Shown: positions 1-7,510 of the stretch, one piece after another
Position numbering within the stretch: the first letter of the stretch is position 1
Layout: each line of letters starts with the position of its first letter
DNA from: Cohnella zeiphila
GTDB lineage: Bacteria; Bacillota; Bacilli; Paenibacillales; Paenibacillaceae
Assembly (NCBI RefSeq): GCF_014212055.1
Contig: NZ_JACJVO010000053.1
Location: 1-36,916, forward strand
Reading direction: 5' to 3'
DNA: 36,916 nt
Program-made: the position numbers and the translations under genes
Notes under the pieces: model-generated
Database searches by the model: none
What the model saw: only the letters and a program-made list of their open reading frames with translations
Told to the model about the DNA's origin: nothing

Positions 1-204
1 ACCGAGGAAGAGTGGAACACCGTCACGACGGCGATGGACCGCGTGAACGAGGCCGTATACCGGTTCGCGACCCGGGCGGTTATGGGGCTGGCGAACGCGG
101 GGGACGACGAGGAGTGGAACCGCTATTTGCAATCGCTCGACCAGGCCGGGCTGCAGGACGTACTGGCCATCTACCGCCAATATTGGGGCGAGCAGGGGTC
201 TTGA
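1..204 (+). CDS. ABC sugar-transporter solute-binding protein, C-terminal fragment (cut by window edge)
   Basis: An open frame runs from the first base to a TGA at 202-204 and gives 67 residues with no start, so this is the end of a gene that begins outside the window. The residues align by eye with the C-terminus of the complete binding lipoprotein at 7511-9121. Both share a pattern of V-x-x-x-M, then VYRFATRAVMG against VYQFATKAIMG, an acidic DD-x-x-W-x-x-YL stretch, and AIYR or AIYQ near the end. It is therefore most likely a paralogous extracytoplasmic binding protein of the LplA/YtcQ type, used with LplB/LplC-like permeases that would lie upstream. The stop overlaps the TTG start of the next gene, which suggests translational coupling between importer and regulator. 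Confidence 0.8.
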   Translation, partial: TEEEWNTVTTAMDRVNEAVYRFATRAVMGLANAGDDEEWNRYLQSLDQAGLQDVLAIYRQYWGEQGS

Positions 205-2531
205 GGGGGACAAAGGGGACGGTCGAGAGTCGGAGGGGGCGGGGGCGGAAGCAGTCGGTTTTTCTCAAGTATGCGGTCTCTTATTTGGTCATCCTGTTCA
301 TTCCGATTATTATCGGGTCCAACCAATATTATAAGACGGAGCGCGTTCTGGTCGACGATGCCGCCGAGCTGAACCTGCAAATTCTCCGCATGAGCCAAGA
401 GACGGTGGACCGGCTGTTCCTGGAGGTAAGCGACGTCGTGTCGGCCATCTCCGTCGACAACGACGTGCTGGGCCAGCTTCAGAACACGAACTCTCCGCCG
501 ACGCCGAACCAAATTTACAGCTACTCCTTGCTTCGCAACAGCTTGAACCGCTACATTTTCACGAACAAATACTTCTTCGACATCTTCCTGACGTTCGGCA
601 ACAGCGGTACGGTCGTCACGTCCAAGACGACGTTCGATCTGTCGGACGACACGATCCGAATCGACGGCCGCCCGTTTGGCGAATGGGTCGACGACGTCTC
701 GCAGCGCAGCAACCAGAAGCAATATTACAACGTGAACGAAGCGACGATCGGGTCGCAGACCTATAAGCTCATCGCCTACGTCAGCCCGCTGCCGAACGGC
801 TTCCAGGGCAAGGTGCAGGGATCGATCGTCGTCTTTATCGATCAGAGGGACATTACCGGCCTGTTCGAGCGGCTGGTCGTCAAGAACGGAGGGTTCGCGT
901 ATATCCGCGATCCCCACGATCGGATCATCGCCGCCACTTCGCCCGAGGAGGCGCAAATCCGGCTTCCGCGGACGGACGAGTTATCGGGCACGTTCTTCCA
1001 GACGGTCGACGGCCGATCGATGCTCGTCTCGTATTCGCGCTCCGATCAGAACGGATGGACGTACATCGCCGCGCTTCCGTCCAACGAGGTGCTGGCCAAA
1101 GCGGAGTATATGAGGCGCGCGATCATCGTCATCGCGCTCGTTACGCTGGTGCTCGGAGGGATCGCCGCCCTGCTGTTCGCTTATCGGAACAGCAAGCCGA
1201 TCTCGGAGCTGATGGAGTCGGTGGCGGATTTCGCCAAGGGAGAGCGGGAGAACGGGAAACGAGTCAACGTCTACCGCATCCTCCAGAACGCCGTGACGGA
1301 TATTATCGATCATAACCGGATGTTGAACCGGCGCATGGAGCAGCAGCTCCCGATGCTGCAGCTGTCCGTGCTGGAGAAGATGCTGCAGGGAAGCTACCGG
1401 ACGGAGGAGCAGATTCGCGCCGCCATGAGCCAGGCGCGGATCGAGCTGCGCGGCGACCGGTGCTTCGCGATCGCAATGGCGGCGTACAAGGAAGGCATTC
1501 CGTACGGCGACTATTCCGCGGATCCGGCGGTGCAGGAGTTCGTGCTGCGGCAGATTCGCGCCCGGATGGAAGGCGCCGATTACGTCGTTTGCATGAACGG
1601 CAGCCGGGCCGACGTGATCGTCACGCTGGGCGGCGACGGCGCGGACGCCGAGCGGCAGCGGGAAGAGCTGCGGCGCCGGTGGGAGGAGCAGCCGGACGAC
1701 GCCGGGACGGAGGCGGACGGAATGCGGCTGGCCGTCGGCGTCGGAAGGCTGGAGGAGCGGCTGACCGGCCTTCACCGTTCCCGCGACGAAGCGCGGCAGG
1801 CGCTGGACTACTACGTGCCGGGCGATCCGCGCCGCGCCATCTGGTACGAAGATTTGCCGCAGGATTCCGGTTATTATTACTATCCGCTCGAATTGGAACT
1901 GAAGCTGATGAACACGGTGAAGAGCGGGGACCCGGACAGCTTGGATTCGCTGCTGCGGCTGATCCAGGAGGAGAATTGGAACCGGCGCCAGCTTGGAGCG
2001 GCGACGAAGAAACAGCTGCTCACGGAGGTGCACGGCACGCTCCGCAAGCTTCTGGAGCAGGTGGAGTTCGCCAAAGGGAACGGAGAGCTGAGCGACCGGC
2101 TCTCCGGGCTCGACCCGGCGGAGAGCGAGCCGGGCTGGGAAGCGCTGGAGGAAGCGCTGCGGGCGGTGTGCGGTCAGATGGACCAAGGCAAGAAGCAGAA
2201 GTCCAACAAGAAGACGGCGCAGGCCGTCCTGGAGCGGGTGCATGCCCGGTTCGCCGATCCGAACCTCAGCCTCGCGTCGCTGGCGGCGGAATTCAAGCTG
2301 TCCGAGAGTTTTCTCTCGATGCTGTTCAAGGAGCATGCCGGCGACAACTTTTCCGACTACGTCGAGAAGCTGCGGATGGATCAGGCATGCGTCCTGCTCA
2401 AGGAGACGGGCAAGAACGTAAACGATATCGCGCTCGAGGTCGGCTACAACAGCGACAAGACGTTCCGGCGGGCGTTCAAACGGGTGATGGGTGTTCAACC
2501 GACCTCATACCGCGATTCGCTCAAAGCGTAA
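201..2531 (+). CDS. Membrane-anchored AraC-family sensor-regulator
   Basis: This 776-residue protein is a one-component transmembrane transcription factor of the kind found beside LplABC-type sugar importers in Paenibacillus. A short basic N-terminus precedes a membrane segment at about residues 21-43. A ~260-residue extracytoplasmic sensor region (Cache-like by position and length) follows, then a second membrane segment at about 307-327. A linker region follows, and a C-terminal AraC double helix-turn-helix occupies roughly the last 100 residues, ending in the typical NDIALEVGY and F-x-RAFKR-x-x-G-x-x-P-x-x-Y signature. TTG at 201 was chosen because it overlaps the upstream TGA, is preceded by GAGCAGGGG, and no other start codon lies in frame before the first membrane segment. 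An upstream ATG in frame at 12 would overlap the binding-protein gene. It probably senses a sugar and activates the adjacent transport operon. Confidence 0.88.
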   Translation: MRGTKGTVESRRGRGRKQSVFLKYAVSYLVILFIPIIIGSNQYYKTERVLVDDAAELNLQILRMSQETVDRLFLEVSDVVSAISVDNDVLGQLQNTNSPPTPNQIYSYSLLRNSLNRYIFTNKYFFDIFLTFGNSGTVVTSKTTFDLSDDTIRIDGRPFGEWVDDVSQRSNQKQYYNVNEATIGSQTYKLIAYVSPLPNGFQGKVQGSIVVFIDQRDITGLFERLVVKNGGFAYIRDPHDRIIAATSPEEAQIRLPRTDELSGTFFQTVDGRSMLVSYSRSDQNGWTYIAALPSNEVLAKAEYMRRAIIVIALVTLVLGGIAALLFAYRNSKPISELMESVADFAKGERENGKRVNVYRILQNAVTDIIDHNRMLNRRMEQQLPMLQLSVLEKMLQGSYRTEEQIRAAMSQARIELRGDRCFAIAMAAYKEGIPYGDYSADPAVQEFVLRQIRARMEGADYVVCMNGSRADVIVTLGGDGADAERQREELRRRWEEQPDDAGTEADGMRLAVGVGRLEERLTGLHRSRDEARQALDYYVPGDPRRAIWYEDLPQDSGYYYYPLELELKLMNTVKSGDPDSLDSLLRLIQEENWNRRQLGAATKKQLLTEVHGTLRKLLEQVEFAKGNGELSDRLSGLDPAESEPGWEALEEALRAVCGQMDQGKKQKSNKKTAQAVLERVHARFADPNLSLASLAAEFKLSESFLSMLFKEHAGDNFSDYVEKLRMDQACVLLKETGKNVNDIALEVGYNSDKTFRRAFKRVMGVQPTSYRDSLKA

Positions 2532-2533
2532 AA

Positions 2534-3898
2534 TCAAGCTTGGGCCTTCTTGCCGATCTTCCCGAGCGAGCGATCCGGAAGCGTCAATCCGAGGAGAATC
2601 GCCCCCACGACGATGCAGAACCAAGCCAAACGGTGCAAGCCCGCCGTCGTCGCGCCTGTTTGGAGAAACAAGCCGTTGGCGGCGGAGGCCAGCATCGCCC
2701 CCATATAAGCAAAGGTACGGAGCAGTCCGGACGAAGCCCCGATCTGTTCCGGCAGCGCTTGATGATAGAGCGCGTTCTGGTTCGCCAGGTTGAGCAATCC
2801 CTGAGGAACGCCCATGAGAATCCCGATTCCGACCAGCAGATAGATCGGACTGTCGTCCTTGGTCGCAAGCAGCAGCACGGTCACCGCAAGCAGAACCAGA
2901 CTGCCGACCGCCAGCTTGGAGCGGACCGCCGGATTTTTGCCCGTCGCGCCGGAGACGGCGAGCCCCGCCCCGAACATCGGCAGCAGCAGAAGTCCCGAGG
3001 CGGAGGGAGACAAGCCCCGGCCTTCTTCCAGCCATTGCGTAAAGCCGTAAAGGAAGCTGTACGTCACGACCGCCGCAAGCAAGTTCCGGGCGTACGTCAG
3101 GAGCAAAGGGGCATTGCCGCCCAGGACCCGAACATCGATAAATGGCTGCCGGGTCTGCAGCTCCCTCCGAACGAACAGCGCGCCGAACACGACGGCAACG
3201 CCTACGAAATAAAGCGTACGGAGATGGGGATTCATCAAGAAAAGCAAGGCTGCCAGCAGCGTGACCGCGAAATAGACCATTCCCGCAAAATCGAGGGACG
3301 GCGTCCTTTCGCCGCGGTCCCGGCGCCGAGCTTTGGGGAAGCGCAAGGACCCAAGGACGATACAGGCGACGGACAAGGGAATATTGATCAAGAAAGAACT
3401 CTGCCAGCCGCCCCATTCGATGAGCAGCCCGCCCAGCGTCGGCCCGATCACCGCGACGGTCTGATTGGCGACCGCCAAGACGGTCAGGACCCCGGCCGGG
3501 CTTTCCTGGCCCGTTCGCTCGGCTTCCCTGCGGATCAGGTACATGGACGCGGGATAGCCGGCGCACGTTCCGAAGCCGAGAAGAACCCGCGCGCCCACCA
3601 TCCACCAGAGATTCGGAGCGAACACGGCGAGCACTCCGGACAGCCCCACCATGGAAGTGGCGATCAGGAACAGCAATCTCGGGCCGTACAGATCGATCAG
3701 CTTCCCGACCACGGGCTGCCCGATGGCGGTGGCCAGGTATAGCGCGGAGACGAGCCAGGCGGTCTGGGAGGGCAAGGCGTGAAATGCGGCGCCGATCGGA
3801 ATGAGCGCGATCGAGATGATGGAGGAATTGATCGGATTGAGGATCGAACCGAGTACCATGGGCGCGATCAATTTGCGGTTAAATCCGTCCTTCGCCAT
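2534..3898 (-). CDS. MFS drug-efflux transporter, DHA2-like
   Basis: This 454-residue, very hydrophobic protein belongs to the major facilitator superfamily and resembles the 14-helix DHA2 (QacA/EmrB) drug:H+ antiporters. The N-terminal half has a conserved pattern of helix 1, the WLVSALYLATAIGQPVVGKL stretch, then D-x-x-G-x-R between helices 2 and 3, followed by GARVLLGFGTCAGYP. A motif C-like region, G-P-T-L-G-G-L-L, appears near residue 160, which is typical of exporters. The ATG at 3898 is preferred because AGAAGA lies six bases upstream. An in-frame GTG at 3916 and an ATG at 3904 have poorer spacing. It converges on the AraC gene with only two bases between stops, and is divergent from the TetR gene. 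A TetR-repressed export pump is the natural reading. The substrate is unknown. Confidence 0.85.
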   Translation of the reverse strand: MAKDGFNRKLIAPMVLGSILNPINSSIISIALIPIGAAFHALPSQTAWLVSALYLATAIGQPVVGKLIDLYGPRLLFLIATSMVGLSGVLAVFAPNLWWMVGARVLLGFGTCAGYPASMYLIRREAERTGQESPAGVLTVLAVANQTVAVIGPTLGGLLIEWGGWQSSFLINIPLSVACIVLGSLRFPKARRRDRGERTPSLDFAGMVYFAVTLLAALLFLMNPHLRTLYFVGVAVVFGALFVRRELQTRQPFIDVRVLGGNAPLLLTYARNLLAAVVTYSFLYGFTQWLEEGRGLSPSASGLLLLPMFGAGLAVSGATGKNPAVRSKLAVGSLVLLAVTVLLLATKDDSPIYLLVGIGILMGVPQGLLNLANQNALYHQALPEQIGASSGLLRTFAYMGAMLASAANGLFLQTGATTAGLHRLAWFCIVVGAILLGLTLPDRSLGKIGKKAQA

Positions 3899-3930
3899 AA
3901 GCATTCTTCTTTCCACTAGATAAATAGTAT

Positions 3931-3951
3931 TAAACTATTTTTTATAGTTTA
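3931..3951. promoter_or_regulatory. Palindromic operator candidate 1 (MFS/TetR intergenic)
   Basis: A perfect 8-base inverted repeat, TAAACTAT and ATAGTTTA, is separated by five T residues. It lies between the divergent MFS and TetR genes in an AT-rich stretch unlike the GC-rich surroundings. On the minus strand it covers the space between TTAAAC and TACTAT, 17 bases apart, which is a plausible though weak -35/-10 pair for the MFS gene. A bound repressor here would block that promoter. Assignment to the neighbouring TetR protein is inference from position. Confidence 0.6.
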
Positions 3952-3986
3952 ACCGACCCTAATGATACACCTCGCCAGCCGAATTG

Positions 3987-4005
3987 TAAACTATTTTATA
4001 TAGTG
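3987..4005. promoter_or_regulatory. Palindromic operator candidate 2 (MFS/TetR intergenic)
   Basis: This second copy of the same half-site, TAAACTAT, is followed after five bases by ATAGT. The inner five base pairs are perfect and the outer three are degenerate. It sits 36 bases upstream of the chosen tetR start, so binding here would suit autoregulation of the regulator. The shared half-site and identical 5-base spacer with the site at 3931 support a common binding protein. Confidence 0.5.
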
Positions 4006-4041
4006 ATAAGCTATTTGTAGAAATTTATGAGAGGTGCGGCT

Positions 4042-4608
4042 ATGACTCAAAAACGGAATTTGACCAAGGAGAAAATCGTGAACGCCGCCTTGGAGCTGGC
4101 CAACGAGATCGGCGTCCGGGAACTGACATTTCCCAAGCTTGCGGAAAAACTGGGGATCAAATATCCCTCTTTATATAATCACTACCCTAACGTGGAGGAA
4201 TTGCGCGCCGATATGGCCGCACGGCTGTTCGGGCTTCTGAACGAAGAGGTCGGCCGATCCCTGATCGGCAAGACGAAGGGGGCGGCCGTTACTGTCTATG
4301 CGACCGCTTATCGGAAACTGGCGCTGACCTACCGCGGATCTTACGAGCTGCTAAATTCCATCCCCAGAACAAACAATGAGCCGCTGATCGAGGAATCCTC
4401 CATTCACGGAACGATGCTCAAACAGATTCTGGAGAGCTTCGAGCTCGACCGGACTGCCCTGATTAACAGAAGCCGGTTCCTCCGAAGCGCGATTCACGGC
4501 TTTATCTCCCTCCAGATGCTCGGTTTTTTGCAGGCGGAGCGGGAAGTTACGACCGAAGAAAGTTTTCAGAACATGATCGCCGACTTCATCTCCTTGTGCG
4601 AAGGTTGA
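4042..4608 (+). CDS. TetR-family transcriptional repressor
   Basis: This 188-residue protein has the TetR/AcrR architecture. The N-terminal helix-turn-helix (about residues 6-55) starts with TKEKIVNAALELANEIG and contains the recognition-helix region KLGIKYPSLYNHY, followed by the usual acidic N-x-EEL. The remaining ~130 residues form the variable helical ligand-binding and dimerisation domain, which does not reveal the ligand. ATG 4042 is chosen over ATG 4027 because GAGAGGTG ends five to six bases upstream of it. Divergent arrangement with an MFS exporter and two shared palindromes suggest that it represses both itself and the pump. A short hairpin terminator follows the stop. Confidence 0.88.
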   Translation: MTQKRNLTKEKIVNAALELANEIGVRELTFPKLAEKLGIKYPSLYNHYPNVEELRADMAARLFGLLNEEVGRSLIGKTKGAAVTVYATAYRKLALTYRGSYELLNSIPRTNNEPLIEESSIHGTMLKQILESFELDRTALINRSRFLRSAIHGFISLQMLGFLQAEREVTTEESFQNMIADFISLCEG

Positions 4609-4634
4609 TCGGCCGAGCCTCAGGAAGTCGGCTG

Positions 4635-4658
4635 CGCCCCGCGAGGGGCGTTTTATTT
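4635..4658 (+). terminator. Intrinsic terminator after tetR
   Basis: CGCCCC and GGGGCG form a six-base-pair stem around a GCGA tetraloop, followed directly by TTTTATTT. It lies 27 bases after the tetR stop. Confidence 0.75.
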
Positions 4659-4701
4659 GTAATAAAGAAAGTATAAAAGCTTCCCAAGAGGCTATTACAG
4701 T

Positions 4702-4993
4702 CCCATGGCGGGCTGAATGGATGCCGATAGCCGAAAAAATCGGCTAACGCGGCCTCTAGGCAGACCAAATGGATAGCGATAGCCGAAAAAATCGGCTAAC
4801 GGGGCGTCGGGGCAGACCAAACGGATGTCGGTAGCCGAAAAATCGGCTAACGTGGCCTTTAGCAGGCCGACTCTCCGTTATGCGTTCAGCCCGCTGCCCG
4901 ATACGGATACGGCCAGCATCTTCGTGTTCTTCCATGGCCCCGCAAAGTACCTAAGAAAGCCTCGAAGCAAGCCCCACTTGGGGCTATTTTGTT
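4702..4993. repeat. Dispersed hairpin repeat element, copy A (three 52-bp units)
   Basis: The element begins at CCCATGGCGGGCTGAA and ends in a GCCCC-ACTT-GGGGC hairpin followed by TATTTTG. Inside are three tandem units with an exact 52-base period. Each carries a 7-bp stem, TAGCCGA and TCGGCTA, around an A4 or A5 loop, at 4728-4746, 4780-4798 and 4832-4849. An outer inverted repeat encloses the units: GCGGGCTGAA at 4708-4717 pairs with TTCAGCCCGC ending at 4894. A tail of about 100 bases follows and is nearly identical to the tail of copy B at 32061-32250, which has a single unit. No open frame of note crosses it. It could be a non-autonomous mobile element or a transcribed structured RNA. 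The terminal hairpin could act as a terminator on the + strand. Confidence 0.85.
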
Positions 4994-5209
4994 AATAATG
5001 AAGGTATCAGTTTCGACTTTTGGGTTGAGGGAAGCGAACCTCTTCCCAAACGGATCTTTTCTCGCTGAGTACCGTGATGGTTACGGTCGCTTCGTTCCTT
5101 CGTTTCCTCCTCTTGCTTCGAAATCCCTCTCGCTCGGGAGAGACCGGTTTCATTCCACCCGCCTTGGGCCCAGAGCCAGGATTCCCCTATAGAATCGGAC
5201 AAAATCACC
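4994..5209. other. Gene-free stretch, no confident feature
   Basis: No protein with recognisable composition was seen on either strand. Open frames of 67 codons (+) and 74 codons (-) cover most of it but lack convincing ribosome sites or family features. Several short hairpins are present, for example GGGAAG pairing with CTTCCC at about 5029-5047. The function is unknown, and this could be the distal part of a 5' region or decayed sequence. Confidence 0.4.
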
Positions 5210-5234
5210 TATAAAGCATGTTAAAGCGCTTCCA
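5210..5234 (+). promoter_or_regulatory. Candidate -10 box with cre-like operator for the sugar operon
   Basis: TATAAA at 5210-5215 resembles a sigma-A -10 box. No good -35 is visible 17 bases upstream. The 14-mer TTAAAGCGCTTCCA at 5221-5234 matches the catabolite-responsive consensus TGWAANCGNTNWCA at all but two positions. It falls where transcription would begin, the usual position for repression by CcpA. A weaker relative sharing AAGCGTTTCCAAAA lies at 5419-5432. The operon that follows is for carbohydrate uptake, which fits catabolite repression. Confidence 0.5.
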
Positions 5235-5467
5235 AAAGAAATGGGCGGTGCTGAACGATTGTTCCTTCCCGTCGCCGGACGGCAGTCGAAAGAGCGGCGG
5301 CGGCAAATCGCCGATCCATTGGCGCGCCCGGGTTCGGCGGCTTTTCCGCGGGGAAGTGCGTGGCCTCTGATGAACTGTTCCTTTACGGTCGGAAAGCGGT
5401 TCCGCTAACGTAGGGGGCGTGAAGCGTTTCCAAAAATCCCGAGGCAAGGGCTGGTGATCGCAAACCT
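5235..5467. other. Long untranslated leader of the sugar operon
   Basis: About 230 bases separate the candidate promoter from the first permease gene. The region is GC-rich, contains several short stem-loops and a second cre-like sequence at 5419-5432 (GTGAAGCGTTTCCA), and has no supported open frame. No known riboswitch class was recognised. Confidence 0.35.
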
Positions 5468-6460
5468 ATGAGTATCGGCAGCAACACAACCGTCGCCGCG
5501 GCCGCCCGGACCGCCCGGACGAGGTCGGGCGAAGGCCTATGGCGCAAGGCGAAGAGACAGAAGACGCTCCTTCTCCTGCTCCTTCCGGGCGTGCTCTACT
5601 TTTTGATTTTCTCCTATTTGCCGATGTACGGAATTTTGGTCGCCTTCAAGGACTTCCATCTGCAGGCGGGCCAGAACTTCCTGACGAGCATCCTGACCGC
5701 GCCTTGGGCGGGGCGGCTCGGACTGGACCACTTCGCCGACTTCGTGAACGGACCGTACTTCCTCCAATTGCTGCGGAATACGTTCCTGCTCGGCCTGTAT
5801 TCGATCGTGTTCGGCTTTCCGGCGCCCATCCTGTTCGCGCTGCTGCTTAACGAGCTCCGCAACCGGCATTACAAAAGCTTCGTGCAAACGGTCAGCTACC
5901 TGCCGTACTTCCTGTCGGTCGTCGCGATCGTCGGCATCATGAAGCTGATGCTGGCGCCCGACACCGGGGCGGTCAACCTGCTCCTTACGAAGCTCGGGTT
6001 GGAGCAGATTTACTTCTTCGGCCTGCCGCAATGGTTCCGGACGCTGTTCGTCGGCTCCGGCATCTGGAAGGACCTCGGCATGGGCGCCGTCATCTACTTA
6101 GCCGCGCTGTCGAAGGTGGACGCGGAGCAGTACGAATCGGCCGTGCTCGACGGGGCTTCCCGGCTGCGGCAGATCTGGCACATCACGCTTCCCGCGATCA
6201 AGCCGGTCATCGTCATCACGCTCATCCTGAGCTTGTCCGGGGTGCTGCACGTCGGCGCCGAGAAAGTACTGCTCATGTACTCGCCGCTCACCTACGACAC
6301 GGCGGACGTCTTCTCGACTTATGTTTACCGGCAAGGCCTCGTCAACATGGATTTCAGCTTCGGGGCCGCCGTCGACCTGTTCAATTCGGTCATCAACGTC
6401 ATCTTCCTCGTCGCTTCCAACCGCCTGGCCCGGAAGCTGTCGGGAGAGAGCCTGTGGTAA
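5468..6460 (+). CDS. Sugar ABC transporter permease, LplB-like
   Basis: This 330-residue inner-membrane permease is of the MalF/LplB type found in CUT1 sugar importers. A ~30-residue basic cytoplasmic N-terminus leads into a membrane segment (LLLLLLPGVLYFLIFSYLPM) and the characteristic YGILVAFKDF that follows helix 1 in LplB proteins. At about residues 220-250 the cytoplasmic EAA loop (QYESAVLDGASRLRQIWHIT, then LP) provides the contact for the ATPase. No ATPase gene is present nearby, so a shared MsmX-type ATPase encoded elsewhere is likely, as is usual for LplABC-type systems. The ribosome site before this ATG is weak (GGTGA ten bases upstream). It heads the operon and is followed 25 bases later by the partner permease. 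Confidence 0.92.
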   Translation: MSIGSNTTVAAAARTARTRSGEGLWRKAKRQKTLLLLLLPGVLYFLIFSYLPMYGILVAFKDFHLQAGQNFLTSILTAPWAGRLGLDHFADFVNGPYFLQLLRNTFLLGLYSIVFGFPAPILFALLLNELRNRHYKSFVQTVSYLPYFLSVVAIVGIMKLMLAPDTGAVNLLLTKLGLEQIYFFGLPQWFRTLFVGSGIWKDLGMGAVIYLAALSKVDAEQYESAVLDGASRLRQIWHITLPAIKPVIVITLILSLSGVLHVGAEKVLLMYSPLTYDTADVFSTYVYRQGLVNMDFSFGAAVDLFNSVINVIFLVASNRLARKLSGESLW

Positions 6461-6485
6461 GCGGGCCGGAAAGGAGCGACAAACC

Positions 6486-7385
6486 ATGGTAAAAGACACG
6501 ACGTTCGGTTCGCGGGCGCTGGATACGGTCGTTCATGTCGTGATGGTGCTGGTCATCATCGTAACGCTGTTTCCCGTGCTTCATATCGTGGCCGTCTCGT
6601 TCAGCGATCCGCAGAGCATCGCCGAAGGGAAGGCGTCCCTGCTGCCGAGCGGCTTCAATCTGAGCGCGTACCGGACCATTCTGTTCGAGGACGTCCACAT
6701 TCCCCGTTCCTTCCTCAATTCGATCTGCATCACCGCCGCGGGAACGGTTCTGAACGTGATCATTACGACGCTCGTCGCGTATGCGCTGTCGAAAAAGGAT
6801 TTGCTGTTCCGCGGCTTTTTCATGACATACATCGTCATTCCGATGTTTTTCGGCGGAGGCATGATCCCGCTGTTCCTGGTCGTCAAATCGCTCGGCATGA
6901 TCAATTCGTATGCGTCGCTCATCGTGCCGTACCTGATCAGCCCCTGGTGGCTTATCATCATGATCTCGTTCTTTCGGACGTTTCCGCAAGAGCTGGAGGA
7001 AGCGGCCAAGTGCGACGGCTGCAACGACTTCGGTACGCTGATCCGGGTCGTGCTGCCGCTGTCGATGGCTTCGGTGGCGACGATCGGCTTGTTTTACGCG
7101 GTTTCGTATTGGAACGCGTTTTTTCCGGCGCTTATGTACCTCAACGATTTCAGCAAATATCCGCTGCAGCTCATCCTGCGCGACATCGTGCTGCAGAACT
7201 CGCTGGCCGACCAGCTCGCCTCCCAGGGCAATGCGGAGCTTGCCCGCGATCTGCAGTCCAGCATCACGCCCCAGAGCGTCCAGTACGCCACCCTCGTCAT
7301 CTCTATCGTGCCGATGGTCGTCGTGTATCCGTTTATCCAGAAATATTTCGTCAAAGGCATCATGATCGGTTCTTTGAAAGGGTAA
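6486..7385 (+). CDS. Sugar ABC transporter permease, LplC-like
   Basis: This 299-residue protein is the second CUT1 permease, of the MalG/LplC type. It has six predicted membrane helices. An extracytoplasmic loop after helix 1 contains SFSDPQSI and LPSGFNLSAY, as is typical for LplC. An EAA loop, ELEEAAKCDGCNDFGTLIRV, is followed by VLPLS, and the C-terminus ends in FVKGIMIGSLKG. ATG 6486 is selected because AAAGGAG stands eight bases upstream. A longer in-frame extension to 6321 would overlap the first permease in another frame and is rejected. With the upstream permease and the downstream lipoprotein it forms a complete importer apart from the ATPase. Confidence 0.92.
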   Translation: MVKDTTFGSRALDTVVHVVMVLVIIVTLFPVLHIVAVSFSDPQSIAEGKASLLPSGFNLSAYRTILFEDVHIPRSFLNSICITAAGTVLNVIITTLVAYALSKKDLLFRGFFMTYIVIPMFFGGGMIPLFLVVKSLGMINSYASLIVPYLISPWWLIIMISFFRTFPQELEEAAKCDGCNDFGTLIRVVLPLSMASVATIGLFYAVSYWNAFFPALMYLNDFSKYPLQLILRDIVLQNSLADQLASQGNAELARDLQSSITPQSVQYATLVISIVPMVVVYPFIQKYFVKGIMIGSLKG

Positions 7386-7510
7386 CCGCGGCCCATCGAG
7401 AGGAGGGGTGCCATGGCTTCGTGATCGTTCCGCATCTGGGAGATTCGAACGAAAAGGGTAGTCGAACGGCTTCACCAAACGAATCCGGGGAAGAGAGGCG
7501 AACGAAAGAG

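Noticed and set aside
12..200. N-terminal extension of the AraC regulator to ATG 12
   Set aside because: It would overlap the binding-protein frame almost fully and gives an Arg/Gly-rich extension unlike any regulator. The TTG at 201 has a good ribosome site.
4702..4993. CRISPR-like array because of regularly spaced hairpin repeats
   Set aside because: The units are contiguous 52-base repeats with nearly identical sequence throughout, only three in number, with no unique spacers and no cas genes.
4984..5208. Small genes in the gene-free stretch (74 codons minus, 67 codons plus)
   Set aside because: No convincing ribosome site and unusual composition, and the minus frame begins and ends in repeat or promoter sequence. 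No conservation argument is available.
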